Assembly: GCF_030272615.1 (NCBI RefSeq)
Contig: NC_081408.1
Span: forward strand, 605,855,673 to 605,919,672
Direction of reading: 5' to 3'
Source: Cryptomeria japonica
Taxonomy: Eukaryota; Streptophyta; Pinopsida; Cupressales; Cupressaceae
DNA length: 64,000 nucleotides
In this document: in pieces, positions 10,482 to 22,390 of the stretch
Position numbering within the stretch: position 1 is the stretch's first letter
How the letters are laid out: each line of letters begins with the position of its first letter
Translations under genes and position numbers: made by a program
Notes under the pieces: model-generated
Database searches by the model: none
What the model was told of the DNA's origin: nothing
The model's input: the letters and a program-made list of their open reading frames with translations, nothing else

Positions 10482-11252
10482 TGATGCAGTCACCATTTAG
10501 GAGGGACCTCAAAGAGATCAATCTAGACTAGGCAACAAGAGTAAACACAACAAAAACAAGAGGATATGATGGAGGCAATGCAAAACTGAATGAATTAGAT
10601 CATGAAACTGATTACAGATAACCTGTAACATTAGGATTACAATATTTGGCTCACTGGTCTGCTACATACATGCTTAATTACAGAATTGGCCAACTTCGGA
10701 CCTCTAAATCTTAGGATCTATCTCTATGTTCTATCTCCTTGATTTCTAATGCTCAATTACAATGATTTATATGATCCAAGGGGATTCACTCGACCAAAAG
10801 GGATCAAATGTCAAAGAACAAGATCAAATGTGTAAAACCAACAAGTCGGCCTCTGCCAAAGAGATTCCTTTGGAAAATACAAAGGATGAAGTGTGTATCA
10901 AAGGAAAGGTCGGCCACATGCCAAGGAACATCAAAATAAACAAATTGGGCTCCACAAGCTATGAAAAGGATCTAGTAGATTCACGAATGCAAATAGGTCC
11001 AAGCAGTTCCGGTACCAGAAACTGTCTCGAAATCCGAAATCGATAACTTGCGAGAAAATGATCCAAATGCTCCATAGTTTAGGAATAAGGAATATGATCA
11101 TGTCCTCAAGAAAAATCTAGCTCCACAAGATCCGGTGAGCCAATGCAAGAAAATACATAAAGAAATGTTGAAATTGCAAACAGAAAACAAACAGAAAATA
11201 AATATTTTTGGTTGATGCAAGATTGCCAAGAACTGGGGATGCTCCTACATCA
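10482..11252 (-). repeat. 5' LTR of gypsy-1 (771 bp)
   Basis: On the minus strand the block begins TGATGTAGGAGC and ends GACTGCATCA, so it has TG...CA ends, and the gag start lies 110 bp downstream. The first 40 bp themselves end in an inverted copy of the terminus (TGATG...GCATCA). The base following the LTR is followed by GTGGCAACAAAGCG, a plausible but unverified primer-binding site. The partner LTR is outside the window, so the boundaries are inferred from the terminal motifs alone. Confidence 0.6.
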
Positions 11253-12114
11253 CTACTCTAATATCAAAATAAAAGGGTAAACACATGAAAGGGAAAGAGC
11301 ATGACTATATTGGCCTTGTAAGATTTGTGATTACTATGAGTCATGAAAAAGTAAATTTTAAAATACCATATTACAAAGCAAAAGGCTTAGTTTGCAAAGT
11401 AACTTTAATATTGAAAACACATCATTATTGTGTGCATAAAGTGTAACATTAAGCAGAGTGTATGCCCCCTTGTTAAAGCAATTGCATATGCCTTATCGAG
11501 AGCAATAGCTTTAAGGTGGCATGCATCCAAAAGACAAGCATGGCATGACAATGAGATACCCCCAAGAAAGGACAAATCAAAGGATAATGGTCACAAAATA
11601 TATAGCAAAAAGCACATAAGGGATCCACGAACTCTAGGGTTAGTAATGCACTTGTGATAAATAATGTATATCAAGAATAATTGTATTGAATTGACCTCAT
11701 CCCCCAAAGATAGTGGAACTACGAACACAATGGAAGAAGAGAACAAGAGATAACAAACTTGAATGCATTTTTAAGTCAACATCGAAGAGACCAAAAAGGA
11801 GATCTCAACGCTTTGCATTGTCCCCAGGTAGACAACACAAGAGCACATTTATGAACAATAGCACATATATGACATTTAGAAGAATTGAGATACAAATAGA
11901 GGAATATCACAACACATTCGACCTCTTTATTACCTTGCACTAACAAAGTAAGAAGGATCATACAAAGAGAACCTTACATAACACAAAAAAACATATCAAG
12001 CAACATATCATGGGGGAGACACATTATGAACAAGAAAACACACAAAAGATAATCCACGACATGAATTAAGCTAGTCAAGAAAACCGTTCGCCTCCCAATC
12101 TTTCTTAACATCAT
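11253..12114. other. unassigned AT-rich sequence
   Basis: It lies between the gypsy-1 LTR and the next gypsy relic. I see no conserved protein motif, RNA gene or clear repeat. Confidence 0.5.
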
Positions 12115-13740
12115 TTAAGATGGCAGACAAGATGCAATAGGAGCCACATCGAGCACAATATATGAAACTACTGCAAGTTCCAAAAAGGTATCATGCTCTA
12201 ATGATGAATCACTTTGTTTGTCACTGGGATCTAGGATTAATGCTTTTGAAAAATGTGAACATAACTCATGATTAATCTCAAAAAGCTCATATATATCATC
12301 AAAATTATTAGGATCATCAACGTTAGCATGAAAAACCATATTATTATCATCATCTAAATTAATCATAATAGGATCTTTAACACAAAAAGAAGTTGAACTA
12401 TCATTTTTATTAAGCATTTTTAACTTAGGTGATTTGATTTGAACTTCCTCCCTAGGGTTAGGCGAAGGTTGGACAAATGGGACCAAGTTAGCATTTGGTG
12501 TCTTCGAGCGAGAAAGGGTTTGGGAAGCAAGTTCACAAGCTTTAGCAAGATATCTTTATCGAGGTTCTCTCGCACAATGATTCCTTTATTTTTAGTCAAG
12601 ACTTGCCAAGGTTGAGAACCAAGGTTGAGGATCAACTGACTTATGCTTCTTTTAATCCCTTATAGGGGGAGGAATGAAAGAAACCCCAATAGGTTGAGAG
12701 ACACATGATGCCAAGCAATTTCCTTTATAGGACATAGGGGTGGGACTGTGGCATACATAGGAGGAATAGGAGTAGGAAGAAGACTAGGCCCAAGATGAGG
12801 AAGAGGAATATTCATGGGTGTAACGTCTCCAGGTTTACTCAAGGCCATTATGATCTCATTTTTTCATTTTTGATAAGATAAGAAAAGGATGTCATTTTGA
12901 GGCTTTAAGGGCTCAAGTTGTTTAGCCCAAAATTAATCAAGAGTGAAATTTCCATGCTTTGTTGTGGGTTGGTAAAGACTATGACTAATCATTATAATAG
13001 TGTCATTATGAAGGAATTTCAAACATTTATGAATTGTATGAGGGATGGCTTTCATGGAAGAGATCCAAGGATGTCCTAAATTCACACAAAATTGATCCGA
13101 TGGAGGAATAATAGCAAAAGTGACATCTAAGCACTGAGTACCAACCTAAAAAAGAAGAGTAATAGAACCAATAGTAGGGAAAGATAAACCATCATACATC
13201 TTAACCATAACATCAAATTTATCATATGTTACTTGATGCAATTGTTGAATAAAAAATATTTTCTTCACTAATCACATTCACCATACATATCGGATCAATG
13301 AGCACCCCTCGTGAGAGTTTGTCTTTGATCCTCACAGTAATATATAATGGGCCATTAGGTGCAACAATAGACTCATTGTGGTCGAAGGCAATGTATAAGT
13401 CTTTTGTAGGTTTATATTTTCAATGAGGTTCACAACATTATTAGATTCCATACCATGGTTATTGGGGGAGAAGGCAAGTGGCTTGGACTCAACAACATTA
13501 GTAGAATGAGAAGGCAACAGATTGGTGAAGATTTGGAGGTTTTGGTTAGGAGGAGCTACAGACTTATTCCCTTTTTTATTCACACTAGCTACGGATATAG
13601 TAATGCTATCAATAAGTTTTGAATCTTACTCCTTAATTGGTAACATTTTTCAGTGTCATGACCTAGTTCACGATGATATTGACAAAAAGCTTTAGGATCA
13701 TGGAAAGCTAGAAAAGCTTTAGTTCTCGAGTTATCCCCAT
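12115..13740 (-). pseudogene. gypsy-3 relic: gag zinc motif and degenerate protease-like region
   Basis: On the minus strand the reading begins inside a gag-type motif CQYHRELGHDTEKCYQLRSK (about 13630-13690), the CxxHxxxGHxxxxC arrangement of several plant gypsy gag proteins. A protease-like stretch follows with VLIDPICMVNVIS at the place of the Asp-Thr-Gly loop and VNLGHPWISSMKAIPH (about 13040-13090). Downstream is a proline-rich and then acidic linker (12840-12115). The catalytic Asp-Thr-Gly is not conserved. Several stops and at least one frameshift near 13240 break the frame. The exact gypsy lineage is uncertain. Confidence 0.55.
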
Positions 13741-13744
13741 CCTA

Positions 13745-15450
13745 TCATTCCCATCAAAATATTAATATAATTAGATTTTACCTCATCCTTTCCTACTAGA
13801 AATGTTTCTCTTCTTTCTCTCAATGCAATCCATACTATTTCAACTCGCATTAGTATATCATCTTCTTCACCTTCATCCTCTTTCACTAAATATTTCATGT
13901 CATTAACCAATAATTTTTTGGTATTGCTACATACTTTTTCTTCTTCCTCCTTCAAGGGCTTCAACTTGTGACAAATCCCCTCCTTCATCAACAAATATGT
14001 TTTTTATATCCATCATGTACTATACTCTAATCAAATCACCATGGTCTCCCCAACAATATGCAACAAACATCCATAAGCATGATGTCAACAATACTTTATC
14101 ATGATAGTTCCCAATCTTGAACTTCAACTAACATTTCTCATTGACCAAATATCTATGGCTATTCTTCTCTTCCTCTTTTACTTTAATTTGTTAACCATTT
14201 CTTTTGAAACAAGATTGTCAGTGCTACCACCATCAATAATCACATTACAAAATTTACCTTCATACTTGCACCTTGTGCAAAACAAAATCTTCCTTTGAAC
14301 TAATTCTTCCTCTTGATTTAGAAAGGCTCTTCTCATGATAATAACTTCTCCTCTATCCTCATAATTTGAAGACTCAACATCTTCATCTTTATGGGAAACT
14401 TGTGCATTACCCTCAGATATTTTATTTATCCTCTCTTGATGTTTGGGACAATCATATACTCTATGTCCTTCTTGTTTTCATTCAAAATAGGTTCCTTGAA
14501 AGCCTCCTCTCCCAAGTCTTCATCCAAATATTCATCTTCCTCATTGGACAAAATATTTTGGTTACAGGTACAATAGGAATTATCTGCCTTCTAATTCTAG
14601 CTACTACTCAATTCTTAAATCTTCTTCTAATCTTCATTTTGGTATCCATATGATCAACCTCTTCCTATTTGCTTATTTTCAAATCTTCTATTCAGCTTCT
14701 CTTCTATCTTCAAGAAAAATTGGTAAACATCCTCAATATTAGTCATTCTAACTATATTTAGCTCCCCCTTAATACTTGATTTCAACCCATTAATATTGGG
14801 CCACCTTTTCCTTGTTGGCCTCAAAATGGCATATTCTAATCAAATATCTAATAGAATTATTCTATGTACTACTTGATAGATCTGCATGCTAGCTTCAAAG
14901 TTTGCATCTTTTTTAACAATCAAGCTTGTTATCAATAAGAATGAACTGCCTCTTCAACTTGTCCACCATTTGATCCCATCTCATTCTCTTATATTTTCCT
15001 CTTCTATTTCTCTCTAGCTTAACTTCTCTCCACCATATATTGGCAATGACCTTTCAATTTGCTCTTTACAAATTTAACCCTATCAGGATCTTCTACTTCT
15101 TCATATTTGAAATACTCCTTCATATCATTAATCCAATCAATCAACTCCTCTAGATTTAGATTTTTAGAAAATGTAAGACTTCAATCTTTTGCCTCATTCC
15201 AGTCTTGGAAATGACCCTTAGAAATCTATCCTCTTCGAGATCTCTCACAAACTCTTGTTTTTTTTTAAAACTATTTTTCCACATCAGCTTCATCTTCACT
15301 TTAATCCTGGCCTCTTTACTCCACTCTTATGTGTAACTCCTCTTCTAGTGCTTGTACTTGTCTTTGGAGGACTCCAAAATCCTCTTTTTGAATAATGTTT
15401 CTTCCACCATGCATCCTTCATGAAGGCATCTTGATCACAAACTCACAATC
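13745..15450 (-). pseudogene. gypsy-2 relic: gag and protease
   Basis: A start ATG is near 15415-15420 (MHGGRNIIQ). The gag domain follows at about 15010-15160, with LEELIDWINDMKEYFKYEE and DPDRVKFVKSKLKGH, closely like gypsy-1 gag. A damaged zinc knuckle is near 14450-14490 (KQEGHRVYDCP, with the first Cys codon apparently a stop). The protease loop is IIDGGSTDNLVSKEMVNK (about 14185-14245), with Gly where Ser or Thr is usual. An acidic linker follows at 13745-13990. The element stops abruptly there, joined to gypsy-3, and no RT or integrase of its own is seen. Confidence 0.75.
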
Positions 15451-15510
15451 ACAAGTCCTGGTAGGAATTGTCTCACATTCAATGCTTTGTTTTTACACTC
15501 AAGAACTCCT

Positions 15511-15522
15511 ACTCTAATACCA
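15511..15522 (-). other. primer-binding site of gypsy-2 (initiator Met tRNA type)
   Basis: The minus strand reads TGGTATTAGAGT. The canonical plant site, complementary to initiator tRNA-Met, is TGGTATCAGAGC, so both differences are C-to-T. Confidence 0.7.
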
Positions 15523-15527
15523 CTTTA

Positions 15528-16277
15528 TGAAGTGTTCTCCCGTTACATACCCAAACACATGCTTGATTACACTTGATGAGGGGTTTCTCCTCCCAACATC
15601 CACACATAGCATGATAAACAAAATACCACAAATTTGCAAGAGCCTTCTATGTATCAATAAAATGAAATACAAATAAATCAATTAAAAAGTATTACCCACT
15701 TAGGATTTACAACTCTTTAAGCTAGATCTACAATGTTTTCTTCTCAAGCTCTATAAAGGACTCAATTATGAATGAATAAATCACTAGCCCAAGCCCCTAT
15801 TTATAGTACTCTTGTGTCTCTTGAAATCTCATGCCCCATCTTGGATATCAACGCATGGAAACCAAGAAATGCAAAACATAGCCCGTAGAAGTCCTTAGAA
15901 CTTTCCCAAAAGGGTGCCTAAGGAGGTGAATGTTAAAATTCCCAATATGGGCACCTAGAAATGTGTCATTTTTGTTCCTCCTTATCATGACTCTTCACCT
16001 TCCACATGGGGATGCCAAGATGGACATTTTACCTATTTTGCCTTATAATTGATAAAAGTATGTGTCCCTTCATGAAAATTGCAATTACCATTTGACGTAG
16101 GCTACAAATATTAATAGTCATTTTATCACCCTTTTTTCCCTTGATCACTTTCCAAGGTATGTGGAGACCTATAATAGCTTGCATTTAATTTTTTTTTCAA
16201 TCTTAATTGAATTAAGAACACATATTATTTTTGGATGATGTAGGATTTCTCTTACACCCTTGGAAGCTCCTACATCA
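15528..16277 (-). repeat. 5' LTR of gypsy-2 (about 750 bp)
   Basis: On the minus strand it begins TGATGTAGGAGCTTCC and ends GAACACTTCA. The start resembles the gypsy-1 LTR start (TGATGTAGGAGCATCC), so the two belong to related families. As in gypsy-1, the first 40 bp end in an inverted copy of the terminus. A primer-binding site follows five bases after its end. Confidence 0.7.
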
Positions 16278-16294
16278 CTAAATAAAAGCAATTA

Positions 16295-16570
16295 GAATTC
16301 CTATTTACTAGATTTACCTAAATATTTTTATATTGGTCATGTTTTTAATGTTGCTGAAATTTATCTCTAACATTATGATCTTGAACCAATTCCTGATGAA
16401 AATATGCTAAGAGGATTGAGTAGTACATTAACATGGAGAAAATGAGAGAAAATATAAAATATAGTGGATATTAAGATTACTATCACATGAGCCAAGAATT
16501 ACAAGTTGTATTTGGTAAAATGAGTGGGTTTACACTTAGATCACTAAAGAAGATCTCATGAAATTTATAA
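16295..16570 (+). pseudogene. chromovirus integrase C-terminus and chromodomain (gypsy-4 fragment)
   Basis: The plus strand reads SYLLDLPKYFYIGHVFNVA (integrase C-terminal linker), then a Pro/Glu-rich spacer, then a chromodomain-like NIVDIKITIT...KNYKLYLVK-VGL. In chromoviruses this domain directs integration to marked chromatin. Stops include TGA and TAA codons; one TGA replaces the Trp of the conserved K-W-x-G-L motif. The fragment lies in the opposite orientation to gypsy-2, whose LTR ends only about 18 bp away. This suggests that gypsy-2 inserted into an older plus-strand chromovirus. Confidence 0.7.
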
Positions 16571-17560
16571 ATTTAGACTCTTCTAAACTAGGAGGTTTAA
16601 AACTTTTCAAAGACATGCAAGATAATGAAATTGTTAATTCTTTCCAAGATAAAGAAGATGTTGTAATGGTTGGATAATTGATGGGTTCTCACTATCCATG
16701 AGTTATTTTCTCATTTTTTAGCTATTTGTGTGTTCTTTTTTGGGTGGTAACTATTAGATTTGATAGTTTCTATTTTTAGTTTATTTTCTCCTTTTTGAGA
16801 AGTTTTTGGCTTTTTGTTGGTGAAGGATGTTTCGGCTTTTGGGGAATTTTTTATTTGGCTTTATTGAAGATAAGGATATTTTTTACCAAGAAAAAATAAA
16901 TCTCTAACTATTGTTTTTCTCTTTTCCATTGAAGTCTTCACATATGTATTCAGAGATGATGAATCTAGGTTTTGTTTTATTATGTTGTTTTGGTTAAAAT
17001 GCTTAAGTGTTTATGTTTTTTAGAAGCAAGGTGTGTTATAAAGTTTATGCAAAGGAGATTATCAATGCTATTGGGAGACTTGGTAAGGGGGTAAACAAAG
17101 GCTCTTATAAACTACATCACACATTAAATTACAAATGAATATCATTCAAAATTTCACTAATAGACAAGCAAAACAACAAATAAAATATGAAATTCACTAA
17201 TATAGCTCATACCCTTGTCAAAGACATCAAGGATGATACTATTGTGGCAACACCATGCTCCATTGTGGTACAAATACTAGGAGTATCAAGTGATGCCAAC
17301 ATCTAAAAGTAAAAACATCATTATTAATTACCTAATCTACCTGACAATATTTTACAAACATTTAAGATAAAAAATAGTCAAAGATTACTTCAGTGAAAGT
17401 TGCATGACTACTTTGATTAGTAGGTGCTAATATCAAAGGCCCAACATTAACCTATTCAAAATCTGATGTGAGTTATAAGATTACCATTCATATAAGTTTT
17501 ACTATTCACATGTACTATATTTATTATTTCTTTACTAGCTACATACTTGTGGATTTTGAG
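16571..17560. other. unassigned AT-rich sequence
   Basis: No protein motif recognised. T-rich stretches near 16700-16900 may belong to the chromovirus 3' region, but I cannot show an LTR. Confidence 0.4.
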
Positions 17561-18079
17561 TTATAAGATCTCTGTCATCCCAAATTCACATTTAGAGGCT
17601 TTTGCATAGAGTGACCGTACCTCCATAATGCCCAATACCACGTCCAAATGATGAAAATAGTCACTCCAAGTTCTGTTGTAAATCAGGATGTCATTGAAGA
17701 AGACCAAAACAAATTTCCTCAACTGCTCCTGAAACACATGATTCATACAAGACTTAAATGTTGCCGGTGCATTTGTGAGTCCAAAGGGCATGACCAGGAA
17801 CTTAAAATGCCCGTAATGACAACGAAAAGAAGTTTTGTGAATGTCCTCTTCTCTGACACGTATCTGATGATAACTAGAGCGCATATCTATTTTGGAGAAG
17901 TACATGGCTCCGTGTAGTTCATCGATCAACTCATCGATCCTAGGTATGGGATACAAGTTTTTTATGGTCTTCTTATTCAATGCCTTGTAGTCTATACACA
18001 TACGCATCGTCCCGTCTTTCTTCTTAACTAGAACTATCGATGAGGCAAATGGGCTCGAACTGGGCCTGATATGTCCCAT
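17561..18079 (-). pseudogene. gypsy reverse transcriptase fragment (172 codons)
   Basis: An isolated but uninterrupted RT fragment. It begins MGHIRPSSSPFASSIVLVKK and contains MRMCIDYKALNKKTIKN, MYFSKIDMRSSYHQI (motif A with its catalytic Asp) and MPFGLTNAPATF. The polymerase box reads FFNDILIY, so the first Asp of the usual Y/F-x-D-D pair is Asn (codon AAT at 17693-17695). A single G-to-A change would explain this and it should abolish activity. No gag, protease or integrase is attached on either side, so this is a truncated remnant. A similar but more damaged RT occurs at 51628-51840. Confidence 0.85.
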
Positions 18080-20200
18080 ATTGAGAGGTGGAGGGCCACT
18101 AAGCCTAGGGTGATTACTTTGACCCTAAAATTTTATTATAATCAATCTAGTAATATACTTAATATTACATATTAAAATAAAATATAATAAATTAAATTTG
18201 ATCTTATTCAAATTTACATGACTATAAATGCCATGTGTTTGATTTTGTAGCTCGTCTTTCATTGCCATCCCATGGAATATAGATGTGTCATGTTATTGGC
18301 CATGTATTTCCTCATCTATAAGGAAGTTAAGTTAGTAGAATAACTTCCTACACTAATATTTAGAGGAGGGTAATGCAATTTTTTTATAGATATTTACAAC
18401 AGTTACTGAAAACTTAACATAAATAAATATAAATTGTTGAACATACCTAGATGCTTAGGGGGGGGGGGGGAGGTGAATCAACATTAATTAAAACGTATGC
18501 ATCCATTAACCATTTAACCATTGTGTGGGGGAAAAAGTGACACTAAGCAAAGATGCCCTAATCTCACTTTCAATCACACATTTGTGGAATACGAAAGAGC
18601 CTAGAGGTATCACACAATTGGCTACTTCTTTTTGTGGAAGAGAGAGCCACGGGCTACCTATTAGGATTTCTATTCCTTTGTTGCAATTGAAATATAAAAC
18701 GATGCAAGTTCAATCCCTAACCCCAAAGTGCAAGTATGAACTAATAACAAGATTGCAGAATTGAACTTAAACAATGGAAAGCTGTAAACACAAGGACAAG
18801 ACAATAATACAAATGCGTACCCGGAGTCAAAATATGAGTGAAAATGTTCGGGACGGGGGTGCGGGCGCCACTGTCCTGATTCTGCCCCTGAAACTGCTCC
18901 GGAAACTGCTGTTTTGCAACTTGAAAAGCTGTCAAAATGCTGAAACTTGCTGTCTGACAGAAGGACCAGGGCGCCCAGCGCCCCTGTCCTAGCAGGACCA
19001 GGGCGCCCCACGCCCCTGTCCTGGTCTTTTGCTCTAAAATTTGGTGTGTAGTTCTGTCTCAGTCTGCTTCCGTCGGATCTGCAACTTGCGGCGTCGTCCG
19101 AATCCTGAAACCTGCACTTATATCTGAAAAGGTATGGTGGGCGGCTATATAGGGTTTTGCCTTAGTAAAACCCCCGCTTTGGTGATTTCCACCTCCACGA
19201 ATAGCCTAGTTGTATTGTAAAAGTAGTGTGTGTGCAAACCTTGTGTGTGTGCAAGATCCTAAAATGCAAGTAAGCAAACTAGAGCAACCTAGAAAGTAAA
19301 CCCTAATTGCTTGCAAATGATAATGTAAATGCTCCAAATCAAGATGTAAAGAGATCTAAAGCATGAATACAAGTGATATAATGAGGCTTATGCAAAGACA
19401 TGAAAACAACATGAAATCATACCCAACCCCAAGGGAGGGGTACAAGCCAATCTTCAGTCGGTGATCCCCTATTGCTCTTCAATGTCTTCAAAGCCCTAAA
19501 TGGATGAATGAAATTGATAGATGCTTGATGGATGGATGTTGAATGTTGTTGAAGTCTTCAAAGATCTGCTCTTTCGCTGCATAGAAGGTCCCTGAAAACC
19601 AAAAATCCTGGATCCTTTCTAATGAAGAAAGAGAGCTCTTATATATGAAACCCTAGGTCTTAATTTCAACTTTTGGCCGACCTAGAGATTGAATCTCCCA
19701 CCAATTTCTTGGGGTTAAGCTTTATTTTATGATTGGATCGTGCTCCTAAAATTTCGGGAAAAATGTCCGGGACCATGTGCACGCCAGGCGCCATGGTCCC
19801 GACAACTTTTCACCAAATTTTCAGGGCCGTCGGATATGATGATTTTAGAGAGAATCCCGAAGTTACAGGTGATTTCGAGATGTTTTGACCCCCGAAATCA
19901 AGCCCCCAAGTTCAAAATAGGACCTAATTAGGGGTTTTGATTAAATGATGTATTGGAGGAATAAAATGAAAGGGGCACACTTTAATGAAAGGGCCCAACT
20001 TTATGATATGGGAGATGATAAAATAGAACCTTAGACCTAATTAATTTAATTAATTAAGTGCTAAAGGGGAAATGCAATGCAAAATGCAAAATGCGCCAAG
20101 GCGGGTGCTAAACTAGGTGTGAAATTGTACCACCCTAGCAAGTGCGTACAATTTATGACGCTACAACCATTAAATTAGATCTACTGAAAGAAGGAACATA
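18080..20200. other. non-coding region with G13 run and GC-rich hairpin repeats
   Basis: No conserved protein was recognised. A run of 13 G lies at 18458-18470. From 18840 to 19140 the sequence is much more GC-rich than its surroundings and contains near-identical self-complementary units at 18962-18990 and 18994-19022. Related hairpins lie near 18850-18875 and 19766-19801. The block could be an old LTR or leader, but termini and a partner were not found. Confidence 0.5.
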
Positions 20201-21218
20201 AACAAAGCATGCACCACACAAGAACAACAATAGTTTTACATGGAAAACCCAAGGAAGGAAAAACCATGGTGAGAGTCAACTCACCATATATGAAACATAT
20301 ATTACAATGTTTGTTTTAGGCACACTGCCAAGGAATCTTACTAGTCCTTGATGGACTTGCAAGTTGAGGTTCACCACCTCATGACAAGATATAAAGGACT
20401 TGTTGAGGAGATTCACTATCTCCAAGGAAGATACATGAAGATTACAATGAAAACACAAGCATGAATTGATGTAGAAGAAGCATCTAACAACTTTTGATGG
20501 TCCAATCCCTTTTGTAGAACAATTACTTTGTCATAGTGATACATCTTTTAGTTGGTTGGAGCCTACAATTTGATAAAAAACAAGGATGGTTCCACTAGGG
20601 CTCAAGTGGAAAAGCTTCATTTATAACTATATTTGCTACAGGACTAGAAAGGAGTAGATTAAGAAACAATATAGTTTGTTGAGGGAAGTAGTGAATTTAA
20701 GGTTGGCTTCTCTATTAGAGGAGTGTTAGCTAAAGTAGAGAAGATGAAAGTGATGGAAAATGTTGATATTGTTCAGGATTTGCATATATAGTTTGAGTGC
20801 TAGAACTGGAGTCTTTCTTTAGCAAAGGCAAATTGGTATGAGACTCTGGCCCATCTCAAGGCAATATATAAGGGTATCTTACCCTCTAAGGGAGTTTCCA
20901 AGTCATAGTTTAGAAAATTTTGCGGCTATATAGTTATGTTGAGGCTTGTAGTACTGGTATTTTTGGTTGTTGTTGACGATTTCATGTATATAATATCAAA
21001 TTTTGAGGGTTCTCCATCTAACGGGGATAGTTTTGTAATAAGTGCATACATAATTAAGGGGAGTATATATAGTACTTTTGGTTGTCATAAGTAGGAGACA
21101 ATATGCCCTTTGTCCTTGATGTCAAAGGGGTAGAAAATGTATAGTCGGTTATGTTGAAGGAGTGTGTATAGATAAAAGAAGGGAAGACTTGTAAACAAAG
21201 GTGTGTTTCCATAAATGA

Positions 21219-21316
21219 CAAAGGGGGATATTGTTGGCGATATACGCAACATGGTGTTATCATTGATGTCAACATAGTATGTGTTGTAATTTATGTCAAA
21301 TTGAGGTTGAATAAGC
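21219..21316 (+). repeat. polypurine tract plus LTR start, left arm of an inverted repeat
   Basis: ACAAAGGGGGATAT (about 21218-21231) runs directly into TGTTGGCGATATACGC at 21232, the layout of a polypurine tract followed by a 3' LTR. The first about 85 bp recur in inverted orientation at 22306-22390. No intact retrotransposon protein was recognised just upstream. Confidence 0.5.
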
Positions 21317-22305
21317 TGAGAAATGATATGTGTGGTGGGACATTTGACAGAGATAGCTTGATTTAGGTTTTGACATGATCAACATGATTGAAGACAATCC
21401 AAAAGATTACCAATTGTATCCATGGTAGTATATCAGTCTAGAAGCATGGAGTTAAGCTCAGAAGTGTATAAGGTTCATACTTACTATATTTCATGTCATA
21501 CTCATTCATGTAGAAAGAGTTATAAACGTGCGTCCTCCAAATTACAGTCTAGTAGTGCAATGAGTTCTAGTTGACACACCAAAATGATCTAGATTCCTTC
21601 ACAGTGATTGACATGATTGTGTGAGTTTGGGAGCATGCTCAAGAAAGTATAAGGGTTTAGTAATATGAATTTCATATGACTTGGTGCTTCAAAATACTAT
21701 AGAGTGTATTAAAGTGTCATAGTTTATCCAGTTTGCACCGTTTATGTGTGTTCAATGTGTTCCTCCATTTGTGCTAGAATTTGATGATCAATTAATTTAA
21801 GAGATTATTAAAGAAGGGTTGTTGATGGTCTTTATTTATTTCATCTTGGTATGCATAATTATTTTGGTTTCTCCTGGGTGGCATAAAGTCCAACAGTTAA
21901 TAGTTTTGACAATGGTGTTGATATTTGGGCTTATAGTGTGAGTTCCTTCATTTACAGTTGATCCTAACCTATTCTAATTGTTTTGAAGGATGTTATAAGA
22001 TGTGTTTATGGTCCAACTATGTCTTGGGTTGATCCCCAACCTAATTTTGTTGATAATACAAGTGTTTGAAGCTAACCTATTTTGGGCCGCATGTTTCATG
22101 TGATAGGTCTTATTGATGTTGACCTAATTAATGTTTGGAGGTGTTGCAAATGATACATAAGGATGAATAGAAAATTCACGAAAGGGGTAGATGTAGTGTG
22201 ATGTATGGGTTATTTTGGTGATGTATCAGTTGATTATTAAGTGTGTGAAATCAATGTCATAGAGTAATTATTCTACAAAAGGGACAACATCGTCACTATT
22301 TGTCA

Positions 22306-22390
22306 CATGCTTCTTCAACCTCAATTTGACATCAATGATAACACATACCAAATTAACATCAATGACAACACCATGATGCACATATTTCCA
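22306..22390 (-). repeat. right arm of inverted repeat matching 21232-21316
   Basis: Its reverse complement shares long blocks with 21232-21316, for example CATGGTGTT, TCATTGATGT and GATGTCAAATTGAGGTTGAA with few changes. Either two LTR fragments of one family lie head to head, or this is a foldback element of about 1.2 kb. Confidence 0.6.

Larger units (their letters stand above)
1..11252 (-). mobile_element. Ty3/gypsy retrotransposon 1 (5' LTR, gag, pol), split by a 6-kb insertion, 3' end beyond window
   Basis: The order on the minus strand is LTR, gag, zinc knuckle, protease, RT, RNase H and integrase, which is the Ty3/gypsy order. The gag frame runs off the right side of an insertion at 9641 and resumes in register at 3642, so removing 3648-9640 plus one copy of the duplicated CAACT restores a continuous gag (EEKL then NKRHEQ). 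One frameshift lies near 2190-2215, inside the RT. Premature stops are scattered throughout. The 3' LTR and integrase C-terminus lie before base 1, so this copy's own target duplication cannot be tested. RT and integrase resemble plant chromoviruses, but no chromodomain is visible inside the window. Confidence 0.9.

Noticed and set aside
18458-18470. G13 run as a telomeric or G-quadruplex element
   Set aside because: A single homopolymer run without repeated spacing; it could also be a polypurine-tract relic or slippage.
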